DNA of 64,000 nucleotides from Actinophytocola oryzae (GCF_004364325.1 NZ_SOCP01000001.1:62001-126000); one strand, 5' to 3'. Shown: positions 42,278 to 49,973, counted from the first letter of the stretch. Numbers and translations: made by a program. The notes: a model not told the origin generated them from the letters alone.

Positions 42278-42603
42278 CGCTGCGCTCCCGGCAGTTCCTG
42301 CTGGATCTGGGTCATCGTGTCGGCCGCCGTGGTGTCCGTGGCGTTGTACTCGTCGGCGCTGTCGCGCAGGTTCTGCGCGACCATGCCCAGGTTCTCCTCG
42401 ACGTAGGCGACCAGCTCGTCCTGCCTGCTGTGGCGTCCCTCCAGGACGCCGGAGATCCACCCGCAGAGCAGGCCGTACGCCTGGTCGTCCTGCGCGATGT
42501 GCGCGCTCGCGGCCTTGACCGCGGCGAAGCGCTGTTTGAGGGTCTCGAGGTTGTCCGCGTGCGTACGGAGCTGCTGCGGGTCAACCGTGTAGCTGTCGGC
42601 CAC
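42274..42603 (-). CDS. ESX/EspC-like small type VII secretion protein
   Basis: The 109-residue all-helical protein starts SYTVDPQQLRTHADNLETLKQRF and has a CGWISG turn, like EspC/WXG100-type type VII substrates. It starts with GTG at 42603 and overlaps the longer WXG protein gene by 4 bp. It probably pairs with the 41576-42277 product as a heterodimer for export. Confidence 0.82.
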   Translation of the reverse strand: MADSYTVDPQQLRTHADNLETLKQRFAAVKAASAHIAQDDQAYGLLCGWISGVLEGRHSRQDELVAYVEENLGMVAQNLRDSADEYNATDTTAADTMTQIQQELPGAQR

Positions 42604-42606
42604 TGT

Positions 42607-43116
42607 TCACCGCCACAGGTTCAGCTCGTTGTCGTCGTCATCGTCGTCACCTCGGACACGATGGGTCGGACGGTCGTCGGAGCGAAGTGGTTCCACGCTC
42701 TCGTCCTCGGGTTGCTCGACCTCCACCGACTCGTCGTCGCGGGTGCCACGCAGCTGGTCGCCGACCCGCTCCGCGATCGCACGGCCCGCGGGCGAGTCGG
42801 TGCCGATGGTCTCCTCGACGATCTCCTGCGTCCGCTCGGCGAGCTCGGCCTTGGCCTCGCGGATCGTGCTCATGATCGTCGCCGCGATGACGTCCGGCGC
42901 GGACCGGTCGATCTCGCGGGTGAGCTTCAGCCCGACGAGCGACCCGGAGGAGTCGACGGTGACCTCGGTCATGCCGTCGCGGTCCCGCCTGGTCACCTGT
43001 AGCTGCTGGAACCGGTCGCTCATGGCCTGCGTGTCGGCGGCCAGCTTGTCGATCCGGCCCTTCCACGCCTCCAGCCGCTGCCTGGCGTCGTCCGGGTTCA
43101 AGACGCGGTCGTCCAT
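42607..43116 (-). CDS. YbaB/EbfC-like protein of the ESX cassette
   Basis: The 169-residue protein has a YbaB-like fold: an N-terminal coiled helix (ARQRLEAWKGRIDKLAADTQAMSDRFQQLQ), then VTVDSSGSLVGLKLTREI strands and a C-terminal helix. A strongly acidic tail follows (DDDDDDNELNLWR). Such proteins are regularly encoded first in actinobacterial WXG100 effector operons, perhaps as chaperones or DNA-binding partners. ATG 43116 opens the minus-strand cassette. Confidence 0.8.
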   Translation of the reverse strand: MDDRVLNPDDARQRLEAWKGRIDKLAADTQAMSDRFQQLQVTRRDRDGMTEVTVDSSGSLVGLKLTREIDRSAPDVIAATIMSTIREAKAELAERTQEIVEETIGTDSPAGRAIAERVGDQLRGTRDDESVEVEQPEDESVEPLRSDDRPTHRVRGDDDDDDNELNLWR

Positions 43117-43278
43117 GTTCTCCCTGCGTTTCGTCACTCCGACCGGAAGAGTATCCAGCGGTGCGCTGGGAGCGTGGCCGGATACCCGAAGAACCCGCAT
43201 ACGTTTACGTGCGCAACCGCTCACCCCGGCGCGGCGTACCGTGTCGGGGAGAACGCCCCTGACATCCGAGGAACGTCC

Positions 43279-44136
43279 ATGCCAGAACGTCCGGCACGCC
43301 GGAGCCCCAGCCTCACGCTCGCGCAGGTACACCGCGTCGAGCGGCTCACCCCGCACATGACGCGGATCGTGTTCGGGGGCGACGGCCTCGCGGAGTTCAC
43401 CGCGGGCGACTACACCGACCACTACGTGAAGCTGCAGTTCCCCGTCGAGGGCGTCACCTACCCCGAGCCGTTCGACCTCCAGCGCATCCGCGAGGAGCTG
43501 CCGCGCGAGCAGTGGCCACGCACCCGCACGTACACGGTCCGCCGGTGGGACGCCCACCTCCGCGAGCTGACCGTCGACGTGGTCCTCCACGGCGACGAGG
43601 GCGTCGCCGGGCCGTGGGCCATGCGTGTGCGGCCGGGTGACGAGCTGCGGTTCGCCGGCCCGGGCGGCGGCTACGCCCCGTCCGCCGACGCGGACTGGCA
43701 CCTGCTCGCGGGCGACGAGAGCGCCATCCCGGCCATCGCCGCGTCGGTCGAGCGGCTGCCGGCGGGTGCCCGCGCGTTCGTGTTCGTCGAGGTCGACGGC
43801 CCCGACGAGGAGCAGAAGCTGGAGAGCCCCGGCGAGGCCACCGTCACGTGGCTGCACCGGGGCGGCGCCCGCGTCGGCGAGGCACTCGTGCGAGCCGTCA
43901 CCGACCTGGAGTTCCCGCCGGGCGAGGCGCAGGCGTTCGTCCACGGCGAGGCCGGCTTCGTCAAGGAGCTGCGCAGGCTCCTGCTCAGGGAGCGCGGCCT
44001 ACCCCGGGAGCGGGTGTCCATCTCCGGCTACTGGCGCCTCGGGCACGACGAGGACCGCTGGCAGGCGACCAAGCGCGACTGGAATCGCCAGGTCGAGGAG
44101 GAGCAGGACGGTCAGCCCGCAGGCGAGTCGAGGTAG
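43279..44136 (+). CDS. Siderophore-interacting protein (ferric-siderophore reductase, SIP family)
   Basis: The 285-residue protein has an FAD-binding barrel (RTYTVRRWD) and an NAD(P)H-binding half with GDESAIPAIAA and the family-typical GYWRLGHDEDRWQ. Such enzymes release iron from ferric siderophores in the cytoplasm. ATG 43279 follows GAGGAA; the open frame upstream has no domain sense. It is divergent from the ESX cassette; its 3' end overlaps the NmrA gene by 25 bp antisense. No iron box is evident in its upstream region. Confidence 0.88.
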   Translation: MPERPARRSPSLTLAQVHRVERLTPHMTRIVFGGDGLAEFTAGDYTDHYVKLQFPVEGVTYPEPFDLQRIREELPREQWPRTRTYTVRRWDAHLRELTVDVVLHGDEGVAGPWAMRVRPGDELRFAGPGGGYAPSADADWHLLAGDESAIPAIAASVERLPAGARAFVFVEVDGPDEEQKLESPGEATVTWLHRGGARVGEALVRAVTDLEFPPGEAQAFVHGEAGFVKELRRLLLRERGLPRERVSISGYWRLGHDEDRWQATKRDWNRQVEEEQDGQPAGESR

Positions 44137-45284
44137 AAGACCTCCTCGCGGGTGATCGCGCCGTTCGTCACCGTGTAGAGCGACATCTTGGTGACGCTCG
44201 ACCGGCTGCCGGTCGGCACGTGCGTGTGGTCGAAGGTGAACCGCACGGCGAACCGGTCGCCGTGCGGGTAGGGCCCGTCGACCGTCACGTCGCGGATCTC
44301 CAGGTCGTGGTCGATCCGCTCGGCGTTGGCCAGGATCGCCCCGACACCACGCAGCTCGACGTGCTCGCCACCGTGCTCGAGTGGCGCGACCCGCACGGCG
44401 TCCGGTGCGAACAGCTCGAGCGCCTGGTCGAGCGTGCCGGTGCGGAACGCGGTGACGTACCGGTCGGCGACCTCCGCCGGGGACAGCCGCCCGAGGTCGC
44501 CCGCGTGGTCGTGGGCCCACCGCGTGAACGTGCGGGACGGGCGGCCGGTCAGCTTCTCGTAGGTGCCGATCACCGGTTCCGGGTGGTCGACGAGGGTCTG
44601 CCAGTAGGCGAGCGCGGAGTCGGCGAACTCCTCGCTCGCCCAGGCCAGCAGGTCCGCGCGGGCCTCGTCGGGTGTCAGCTCCTCGACGGTCGCCCGCCTG
44701 CCTGCCGCCTCGCCGAGAATCCGCACCTGCTCGGCCTGGGTGAGCACCTCGGGGCCGGTCAGCGCGTAGGTCTCACCGACGTGGCCGTCCTCGGTGAGCG
44801 CCAGCACGGCGATGTCGGCGATGTCGCGTTCGTGGACGAGCGAGCGCCCGGCCTCCGGGTAGGGCAGGCGCGCGGGCCGGCCCGCGCGGATCGCGGGAAC
44901 CCACTCGAGGGTGTTCGTGGCGAAGCCGCCGGGGCGCAGGAACGTCCACTCCAGGCCCGAGCGGCGGATCGCGGCCTCGACGTCGCTCCACACGCCGCCG
45001 TGTTCCGCGCTGAGGGCCGACACGTACACCACCCGGCGGGCGTGCCGGGCGATGACGCGGAGGACCTCGTCGATGCCCTCGGCGGACAGGAAGGGCCAGA
45101 GCAGGAAGACCGAGTCCACATCGGACAGCGCGTCGTGGAGGGTGTCGGGCCTGGTCAGGTCGCCCGCGGTGGTGCCGTGGCCGGAGGAGCGGGACATGGC
45201 CCGCACGGTCGCGCCACGCTCGCGGAGCCCGGTCACGACGTGTCTGCCGATGTTGCCGGTCGCGCCGGTTACGAGGATCGTCAT
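44112..45284 (-). CDS. NmrA-like NAD(P)-binding protein fused to a SnoaL-like domain
   Basis: The 390-residue fusion has residues 1-275 as an atypical SDR (MTILVTGATGNIGRHVV, FLRPGGFATNTLEW) and residues about 280-390 as a SnoaL-like/NTF2-type domain (ADRYVTAFRTGTLDQALELFAPDAV...GFDHTHVP-like strands). The first part resembles NmrA redox sensors and quinone oxidoreductases; the second a small-molecule pocket. It is divergent from a SoxR-type gene with a dyad between them, so oxidant control is likely. ATG 45284 is used; upstream codons lie inside the promoter. Confidence 0.83.
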   Translation of the reverse strand: MTILVTGATGNIGRHVVTGLRERGATVRAMSRSSGHGTTAGDLTRPDTLHDALSDVDSVFLLWPFLSAEGIDEVLRVIARHARRVVYVSALSAEHGGVWSDVEAAIRRSGLEWTFLRPGGFATNTLEWVPAIRAGRPARLPYPEAGRSLVHERDIADIAVLALTEDGHVGETYALTGPEVLTQAEQVRILGEAAGRRATVEELTPDEARADLLAWASEEFADSALAYWQTLVDHPEPVIGTYEKLTGRPSRTFTRWAHDHAGDLGRLSPAEVADRYVTAFRTGTLDQALELFAPDAVRVAPLEHGGEHVELRGVGAILANAERIDHDLEIRDVTVDGPYPHGDRFAVRFTFDHTHVPTGSRSSVTKMSLYTVTNGAITREEVFYLDSPAG

Positions 45285-45298
45285 GGGTCCAGCGTCGA

Positions 45299-45318
45299 AC
45301 TTCAACAAAGGTTCAAGT
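45299..45318. promoter_or_regulatory. SoxR-type operator between NmrA-like and SoxR genes
   Basis: A 20-bp imperfect dyad, ACTTCAAC (45299-45306) and GTTCAAGT (45311-45318), lies between the divergent genes. On the minus strand it sits just downstream of TTGACT (a -35 candidate), as is usual for MerR-family sites that lie in long promoter spacers. Confidence 0.65.
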
Positions 45319-45335
45319 CAAGCTAGCCTCGGGTG

Positions 45336-45788
45336 ATGACCGACATATCGGCGGAACTGACCATCGGTGAGCTGTCCGCACGCAGTGGCGTGCCGACCTC
45401 CGCGCTGCGGTTCTACGAGCGGGAGGGGCTCATCCACAGTCGCCGGACCACCGGCAACCAGCGGCGTTACCACCGCACGACACTGCGGCGGGTCGCGTTC
45501 GTCCGTGCGTCGCAGAATGTCGGGATCCCGCTCGCGCTGATCGGCGAGGTGCTCGGGTTCCTTCCCGAGGACACGCCGCCGACCAAGGAGTTCTGGGAGC
45601 GTGCGTCCCACTGCTGGCAGGAGGCCATCGACGAGCGCATCGCCAAGCTGTCACGCATGCGGGACCGCTTCACGGCGTGCATCGGGTGCGGGTGCCTGTC
45701 CTTCACCGAGTGCGCACTGGTCAACCCGGCCGACAGGTTGGCAGAACGAGGTCCCGGCGCGCACCTGCTGAACCCAACCCACCGCTGA
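45336..45788 (+). CDS. soxR: SoxR-type redox-sensing MerR regulator
   Basis: The 150-residue protein has a MerR winged helix (LTIGELSARSGVPTSALRFYEREGLI), a dimerisation helix and the SoxR cluster loop CIGCGC..TEC, giving the C-x2-C-x-C-x5-C pattern that holds a redox-active [2Fe-2S]. Actinobacterial SoxR senses redox-cycling compounds and typically activates local oxidoreductase genes; the divergent NmrA-like gene is the likely target. ATG 45336 (GTG 45333 is adjacent). There is no SD, so it may be leaderless. Confidence 0.9.
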   Translation: MTDISAELTIGELSARSGVPTSALRFYEREGLIHSRRTTGNQRRYHRTTLRRVAFVRASQNVGIPLALIGEVLGFLPEDTPPTKEFWERASHCWQEAIDERIAKLSRMRDRFTACIGCGCLSFTECALVNPADRLAERGPGAHLLNPTHR

Positions 45789-45810
45789 CCCGCCCGTCAC
45801 GCCCCCGGCC

Positions 45811-46022
45811 CAGCGCACTGAAGGGCGCCTTCCCAACGCCCGGTGTAACGAAGGGCGCCTTCCCAACGCCCGGTGTAACGAAGGGCGCCTTCCCAACGCC
45901 CGGTGTAACGAAGGACGCCTTCGTAACGCCCGGTGTAACGAAGGACGCCTTCGTAACGCCCGGTGTAACGAAGGCGTCCTTCAGTGCGCTCGGTCGGTGT
46001 TATGAAGGACGCCTTCAGTGCG
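45811..46022. repeat. Array of six 30-bp repeats plus one offset copy
   Basis: Units begin at 45811, 45841, 45871, 45901, 45931 and 45961 with an exact 30-bp period; the core is GAAGGGCGCCTTCCC or GAAGGACGCCTTCGT. The sixth unit has the end form GAAGGCGTCCTTCAGTGC. A seventh copy (GAAGGACGCCTTCAGTGC) follows out of register at about 45991-46022. Tandem units at 45841-45900 are nearly identical. The array fills the space between the SoxR gene and the convergent DUF1932 gene. Confidence 0.92.
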
Positions 46023-46045
46023 TTTCCGCCGTGCGAGGACGGACC

Positions 46046-46807
46046 TCAGTCCGGGTTCGCCAGCCTCGTCAGGAAGTCGCGGGTGGCCGAGGTGATCGTC
46101 GGCGCGACGCCGAGTTCGGTGAGCATGTCCGTGGCCGCGGCCATCTCGTCGGCGCGACGCACCGCGTGCTGGTGCGTGCCGGTCACCAGACGGTCCACAG
46201 TAGACTCTCCCGCCCGGGTCAGCTCCTCGGTGATGTTGGCACGCAACCACTCCTCGCACCCCGCCGCGCGCCCGGCCGCCAGCGCCTCCACGACAGCGGC
46301 CGCCAGCCCCTTGAAGAACACGCTCCGCAGAAGCTTCCGCTCGGCTGCCAACCCCGGCGGCCCGGCCATGGTGTCCACCCTCGCCCCCAACGGGTTGAGC
46401 AGCCCGGCCACCCGCGTCGCCGCCGGGCCGGTCGCGAGCATCGGCGTGCGCAGCCCACGACCGGGCACCGGCGCCATGATCGCGACGTCCGCGAACGCCA
46501 CCCCCCGCTCCCCGGCGAGCTCCGACAGCCGGCGCTTCAGTCCTGGCGATCCCGTGTTCAGGTCGGCCCACACCCTCGCCGTCGCCGCACCCGTCCGCAG
46601 TGCCTCGGCGGCCGCCGTCGCGCTGTTCACGCTCAACACCAGGTCGGCGTCGGTCGCGGCGTCCGCCTCGTCCGCACACGGCACCATCCCGGCCGCCGCG
46701 GGTACCGCCGGGTCGTACGCCCGGACCACCGCGCCCGCCTCGACGAGATCACGCGCGATGGCGCCACCCGCCTCGCCCAGCCCGAGCACCGCCACCGTCA
46801 GAGTCAC
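46046..46807 (-). CDS. 6-phosphogluconate-dehydrogenase-like oxidoreductase with DUF1932 domain
   Basis: The 253-residue protein begins with a Rossmann motif (VAVLGLGEAGGAIARDLVEAG) of the beta-hydroxyacid dehydrogenase family. Its C-terminal helical DUF1932 domain (KLLRSVFFKGLAAAVVEALAAGRAAGCEEWL) carries the conserved Lys in FFKG. Typical substrates are hydroxy acids. GTG 46807 is selected because it begins at the Rossmann strand. It is divergent from a GntR gene, sharing an operator, and grouped with an RraA-like aldolase as a probable hydroxy-acid degradation set. Confidence 0.82.
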   Translation of the reverse strand: MTLTVAVLGLGEAGGAIARDLVEAGAVVRAYDPAVPAAAGMVPCADEADAATDADLVLSVNSATAAAEALRTGAATARVWADLNTGSPGLKRRLSELAGERGVAFADVAIMAPVPGRGLRTPMLATGPAATRVAGLLNPLGARVDTMAGPPGLAAERKLLRSVFFKGLAAAVVEALAAGRAAGCEEWLRANITEELTRAGESTVDRLVTGTHQHAVRRADEMAAATDMLTELGVAPTITSATRDFLTRLANPD

Positions 46808-46838
46808 CGTTCGGACGCTACACTGCGACAGCACCAAA

Positions 46839-46850
46839 ATTGGTGACAAT
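46839..46850. promoter_or_regulatory. GntR operator, divergent region
   Basis: ATTGGTGACAAT has ATTG/CAAT arms around GTGA. On the opposite strand it reads ATTGTCACCAAT, one base different from the ATTGTCAACAAT core at 47562-47573. It sits between the divergent dehydrogenase and GntR genes. Confidence 0.65.
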
Positions 46851-46874
46851 AATGGTTGAAACCAGGGGTAGTGC

Positions 46875-47537
46875 GTGACAGTGAACGAGAACACGGCCAG
46901 GGCGGTCGTGGCCGAGATCCGTGACGCCATCGTGCGTGGTGACTTCGTGCCCAACCAGCGGCTCGTCGAGGCCGACCTCTCCGAGCAGTTCGGCGCGAGC
47001 CGGGCCGCCGTGCGGTCCGCGCTGGTCGAGCTGGCCAACGAGGGTCTCGTCGAGCGGGTGCAGAACCGGGGCGCACGCGTGCGCGCGGTGTCGCTCGCGG
47101 AGGCCGTCGAGATCTCGGAGGTCCGGATGGCCGTCGAGGGCCTCTGCGCGGCCAAGGCCGCCGAGCACGTCACCCGCGAGCAGGCCAAGCAGCTCAAGGC
47201 GATCGGCAGGGCCATGCGCACGGCCGTGTCCCACGGCGACGTCCTCGGCTACTCGCGCCTCAACCAGGAGCTGCACCGGCTGGTCCGGGAGGTCAGCGGC
47301 CAGCGGACCGCGCAGGACGTCCTCGAACGCCTGCGGGCACAGAGCGTGCGGCACCAGTTCAGGCTCGCCATGCACCCCGGCCGGCCGAGCAGGTCGCTGC
47401 CGGAGCACCTGGCCATCATCGACGCGATCTGTGCCCACGACGCGGCGGGCGCCGAGGAGGCGGCCCGCGCACACCTGCGCAGCGTGATAGCGGCGCTGCG
47501 TGAGGTCGACCAGTCGTCGGTGCGCACGCTGCCGTGA
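46875..47537 (+). CDS. GntR-family (FCD) regulator of the DUF1932/RraA genes
   Basis: The 220-residue protein has a GntR winged helix (AEIRDAIVRGDFVPNQRLVEADLSEQFGASRAAVRSALVELANEGL) and an FCD helical domain (with LNQELHRLVREVSG and LPEHLAIIDAI). It starts with GTG 46875 and is divergent from the DUF1932 dehydrogenase. Two similar palindromes, at 46839 and 47561, flank its gene and probably make the three genes one small regulon. Confidence 0.87.
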   Translation: MTVNENTARAVVAEIRDAIVRGDFVPNQRLVEADLSEQFGASRAAVRSALVELANEGLVERVQNRGARVRAVSLAEAVEISEVRMAVEGLCAAKAAEHVTREQAKQLKAIGRAMRTAVSHGDVLGYSRLNQELHRLVREVSGQRTAQDVLERLRAQSVRHQFRLAMHPGRPSRSLPEHLAIIDAICAHDAAGAEEAARAHLRSVIAALREVDQSSVRTLP

Positions 47538-47544
47538 CCGGCAC

Positions 47545-47574
47545 TTGACGGCCACGACAAGATTGTCAACAATC
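47545..47574 (+). promoter_or_regulatory. Promoter with GntR operator before the RraA-like gene
   Basis: TTGACG (47545-47550) and AACAAT (47568-47573) have a 17-bp spacer. The perfect palindrome GATTGTCAACAATC (47561-47574) covers the -10 hexamer, so binding would repress. It matches the site at 46839-46850. Confidence 0.72.
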
Positions 47575-47609
47575 CAGGCGCACATCCTGTACGCAAGGGG
47601 GCGTCACGC

Positions 47610-48224
47610 ATGATCTACGGCGAGTTCGCGGAGGCCGGGGTCGCCACGGTCTACGAGGCCTGCGGCAGGCGCGGGCTGCTCGACGTCGACCTCGTGCCTC
47701 TCCGGCCAGGCAGCAGGGTGGCCGGGCCCGCGCGGATCGCCCTGTGCGGTCAGGGCGACAACCGGGCAGTGCACGAGATCATGACGCACCTGCGGCCGGG
47801 GGAGATCCTCGTGCTGACCATGCCCGTCGCCGCGCCCGTCGCGTTGTTCGGCGACCTGCTCGCCACCCAGGCGCTGACCGCGGGCGCCGCCGGGGTGCTC
47901 GTCAACGCGGCCGTGCGGGACAGCGCGGACCTCGCGAAGCTGTCCATGCCGGTCTGGAGCAGGTGGCGGCGTTCGACCGGCGCCACCAAGGACATCCGGG
48001 GCCAGGTCGACGTCGCGGTGACCATCGGCGACACCGAGATCACGCCCGGCGACGTCCTCGTCCTCGACGACGACGGCGCCACGTGCGTCCGACAGTCCGA
48101 AGTGGACAGTGTGGCGCTCGCCGTGCGGGAGCGGCTCGCCAAGGAGGACGGCCTGCGCAGGCGTTGGGCCACGGGGGAGTTCAGCTACGACGCCTACGGC
48201 ATGCGTGCCGAGGACGGCTCGTGA
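47610..48224 (+). CDS. RraA-like 4-hydroxy-2-oxoglutarate-type aldolase
   Basis: The 204-residue protein belongs to the RraA / HMG-CHA aldolase family: GPARIALC, GEILVLTMP, FGDLLATQALTAGAAGVLVNAAVRD (conserved Gly-x-x-Arg-Asp type loop). Members cleave branched hydroxy-oxo acids or serve as RNase E inhibitors; with a dehydrogenase and its own GntR gene nearby, a catabolic aldolase is more likely. ATG 47610 has a weak SD. A two-unit 30-bp repeat follows 16 bp after the stop. Confidence 0.8.
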   Translation: MIYGEFAEAGVATVYEACGRRGLLDVDLVPLRPGSRVAGPARIALCGQGDNRAVHEIMTHLRPGEILVLTMPVAAPVALFGDLLATQALTAGAAGVLVNAAVRDSADLAKLSMPVWSRWRRSTGATKDIRGQVDVAVTIGDTEITPGDVLVLDDDGATCVRQSEVDSVALAVRERLAKEDGLRRRWATGEFSYDAYGMRAEDGS

Positions 48225-48240
48225 CCGCCGTGGCCCGGGC

Positions 48241-48300
48241 GTACTGAAGGGAGCCTTCGTAACGCTGGGCGTACTGAAGGCGTCCTTCAGTGCACGGGGT
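48241..48300. repeat. Two 30-bp repeats of the GAAGG..CCTTC family
   Basis: Unit 1 (48241-48270) is GTACTGAAGGGAGCCTTCGT plus tail; unit 2 (48271-48300) is the end form GTACTGAAGGCGTCCTTCAG. The pair follows the RraA-like gene and directly abuts a fragmentary coding sequence at 48290, whose upstream part is absent. Confidence 0.88.
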
Positions 48301-48595
48301 CGGTCCGTGCGTCGGTGCCCGACGCGGGCTTGCGGGACGACGCCGCCAACTGCTGGCCGCGACCTCCCCGTGGGCGGGTGCGTCGTCGCGTGGCCTGGCC
48401 GCCATCGACGCGGGCGACGCCCACCGGGCCGCGGCGGCGCGCGACCGCATGGACGCGTCGCAGGCCCAGGCGCTCCAGCTCCACTCCGTTCCCGGCGAGA
48501 ACCGCGTCGAGGGTGTGGTCAGGATCGGCGACGGGGTCGTCGACGTGTTCCTGGACCGCGTCCGCGCCGCCTACGACGCGTCCCTGCCCGGCTGA
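48290..48595 (+). pseudogene. Probable 3' gene fragment cut off by the repeat array
   Basis: An open frame of about 100 codons ends ARDRMDASQAQALQLHSVPGENRVEGVVRIGDGVVDVFLDRVRAAYDASLPG, which has the composition of real protein, at TGA 48593-48595. Its only upstream start is a GTG inside the last 30-bp repeat, with no SD. It therefore looks like the 3' end of a gene whose front was lost at the array. The family is not recognised. It precedes the orphan immunity paralogue by 62 bp. Confidence 0.5.
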
Positions 48596-48657
48596 CGTCG
48601 GTGTCCGCGTTCGCCGGGTAATGTCGTCCCAACGCGAACCGGGAGGATTCGAGCGGC

Positions 48658-49251
48658 ATGGATGTGCAGACCTACGCGACGGCGTCGACCGTGTGTGCCC
48701 TGCTGGCCGGGCGCCTGTCGGACGACACGCTGGGTGCCGCCCGCGACCACTACTCCGGCGGCGAGTCGGAGCTGGCGGAGTCCGCGCTACTGCTCGGGCT
48801 GGCCTTCGAGGGCGTGGGGATCACCCGCGAGGAGCAGGAGCTGATCCGCGCGTCGCTGGAGGAACCCGACAACCCGGACCTCGATGACGTGGCGGTCATC
48901 GACTCGGTGCCGCCGCTCACCTACCGCTTCAGCCCGACGGCCCCGCCATCGGCTCCCGACCCGTCCCGCGCGGACGTGGTCCTGTCGACCGACGCCCCGC
49001 GTCACGGCGGCCGCCGCCTGCGCAGGGTGTGGCGGGAGCCGCTGCCGGGCGCCAGGGACGGCGCGACGTGGCTCTACGTGCTGCAGGTGGCGCCGGGGAC
49101 CGACGAACTGGGCGCGTACTCGGCGCTGACCTCACGGCTGTGGGTCGTGCTGCAGGAGAAGTGGGCCCTCGAGGTGGTGGTCGAGGGGAGCCTGCTGCCG
49201 CCCTACCAGGCCGCCGCGCTGACCGCCGCCCGCCAGATCTGGCCCGGCTGA
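48658..49251 (+). CDS. Paralogue of the EndoU-cassette candidate immunity protein (orphan)
   Basis: The 197-residue protein is clearly paralogous to the product of 40126-40725: same MDVQTYAT start, GRLSDDTLGAA, ELAESALLLGLAFEGVGITREEQELIR, PRHGGRRLRRVWREPLPGA. No toxin gene accompanies it here, only a fragment (48290-48595) and a repeat array. Polymorphic-toxin loci commonly keep orphan immunity genes that protect from neighbours' toxins. ATG 48658 is used; function is inferred. Confidence 0.75.
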   Translation: MDVQTYATASTVCALLAGRLSDDTLGAARDHYSGGESELAESALLLGLAFEGVGITREEQELIRASLEEPDNPDLDDVAVIDSVPPLTYRFSPTAPPSAPDPSRADVVLSTDAPRHGGRRLRRVWREPLPGARDGATWLYVLQVAPGTDELGAYSALTSRLWVVLQEKWALEVVVEGSLLPPYQAAALTAARQIWPG

Positions 49252-49262
49252 CTCCCAGGGCG

Positions 49263-49973
49263 ATGGCGCGAGGGCGGACACCGTACGCGGCCGGCGTGGT
49301 GCTGGCGGGCGGCTCGGGCACCCGGATGGGTGCCGGGATGAACAAGGCGTACCTGCCGCTGGCCGGTCGCTGCCTGGTGTCGTGGTCACTGGAGGCGTTC
49401 GGCCAGGCCCCGGGGATCGGCGTGGTGGTCCTGGTGGCCCGCCCCGAGGACCGCGAGCTGGTCGACCGGGTGCTGGACCACGAGCTGCCGGACACCGAGG
49501 TGGAGGTCGTCCACGGCGGCGACAGCCGCCAGGACTCGGAGCTGCAAGCGCTGCGCCACCTGGCGGGCAGGGTCGACGACGGCGCGGTGGACGCGATCCT
49601 CCTCCACGACGCGGCCAGACCCCTGGTGAGCCCGACCCTGATCGCGAAGGTCCTCCACGCGACGCGGGTCCACGGCGGAGCCGTCCCCGGCATCCCGGCC
49701 GACGACATCGTCACCGTGGCGGCGGACACGATCACCGGACCGGCCCTCGACGGGGCGGTGAGAGCCCAGACCCCACAGGGTTTCCTGGCACGGCCGCTGG
49801 TCGACGTCTACGAACGGGCGGCCCGGGAGGACTTCACCGGCACCGACACGGCGTCGTGCATGGAACGCTTCTCGGCGGTGCCCGTCCGCTGCGTGCGCGG
49901 CGACCAGCACAATATCAAGATCACGTACCCGCACGACCTGACGATCGCGGAGCAGTACCTGGCGGCACGCTGA
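49263..49973 (+). CDS. IspD/TarI-family cytidylyltransferase
   Basis: The 236-residue protein has AGGSGTRMGAGMNKAYLPLAG (nucleotide-binding loop with catalytic Lys), HDAARPLVSP, AQTPQGF and NIKITYPHDL, the motif order of CTP:phosphate cytidylyltransferases. IspD makes CDP-methylerythritol in isoprenoid synthesis; TarI-like relatives act on ribitol phosphate. Its location away from ispF or tar genes leaves the exact substrate open. ATG 49263. The 3' end overlaps an antisense membrane gene by 53 bp. Confidence 0.85.
   Translation: MARGRTPYAAGVVLAGGSGTRMGAGMNKAYLPLAGRCLVSWSLEAFGQAPGIGVVVLVARPEDRELVDRVLDHELPDTEVEVVHGGDSRQDSELQALRHLAGRVDDGAVDAILLHDAARPLVSPTLIAKVLHATRVHGGAVPGIPADDIVTVAADTITGPALDGAVRAQTPQGFLARPLVDVYERAAREDFTGTDTASCMERFSAVPVRCVRGDQHNIKITYPHDLTIAEQYLAAR

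Noticed and set aside
43117..43278. Iron box upstream of the siderophore-interacting protein
   Set aside because: I found no sequence close to the DtxR/IdeR consensus in this region.
45811..46022. CRISPR-like array because of regular 30-bp repetition
   Set aside because: The repeats are contiguous with no unique spacers, and no cas genes lie in the window.
45677..46846. Long plus-strand open frame through the 30-bp array
   Set aside because: The translation is ten-residue repeats and shadow sequence opposite the DUF1932 gene; no real gene.
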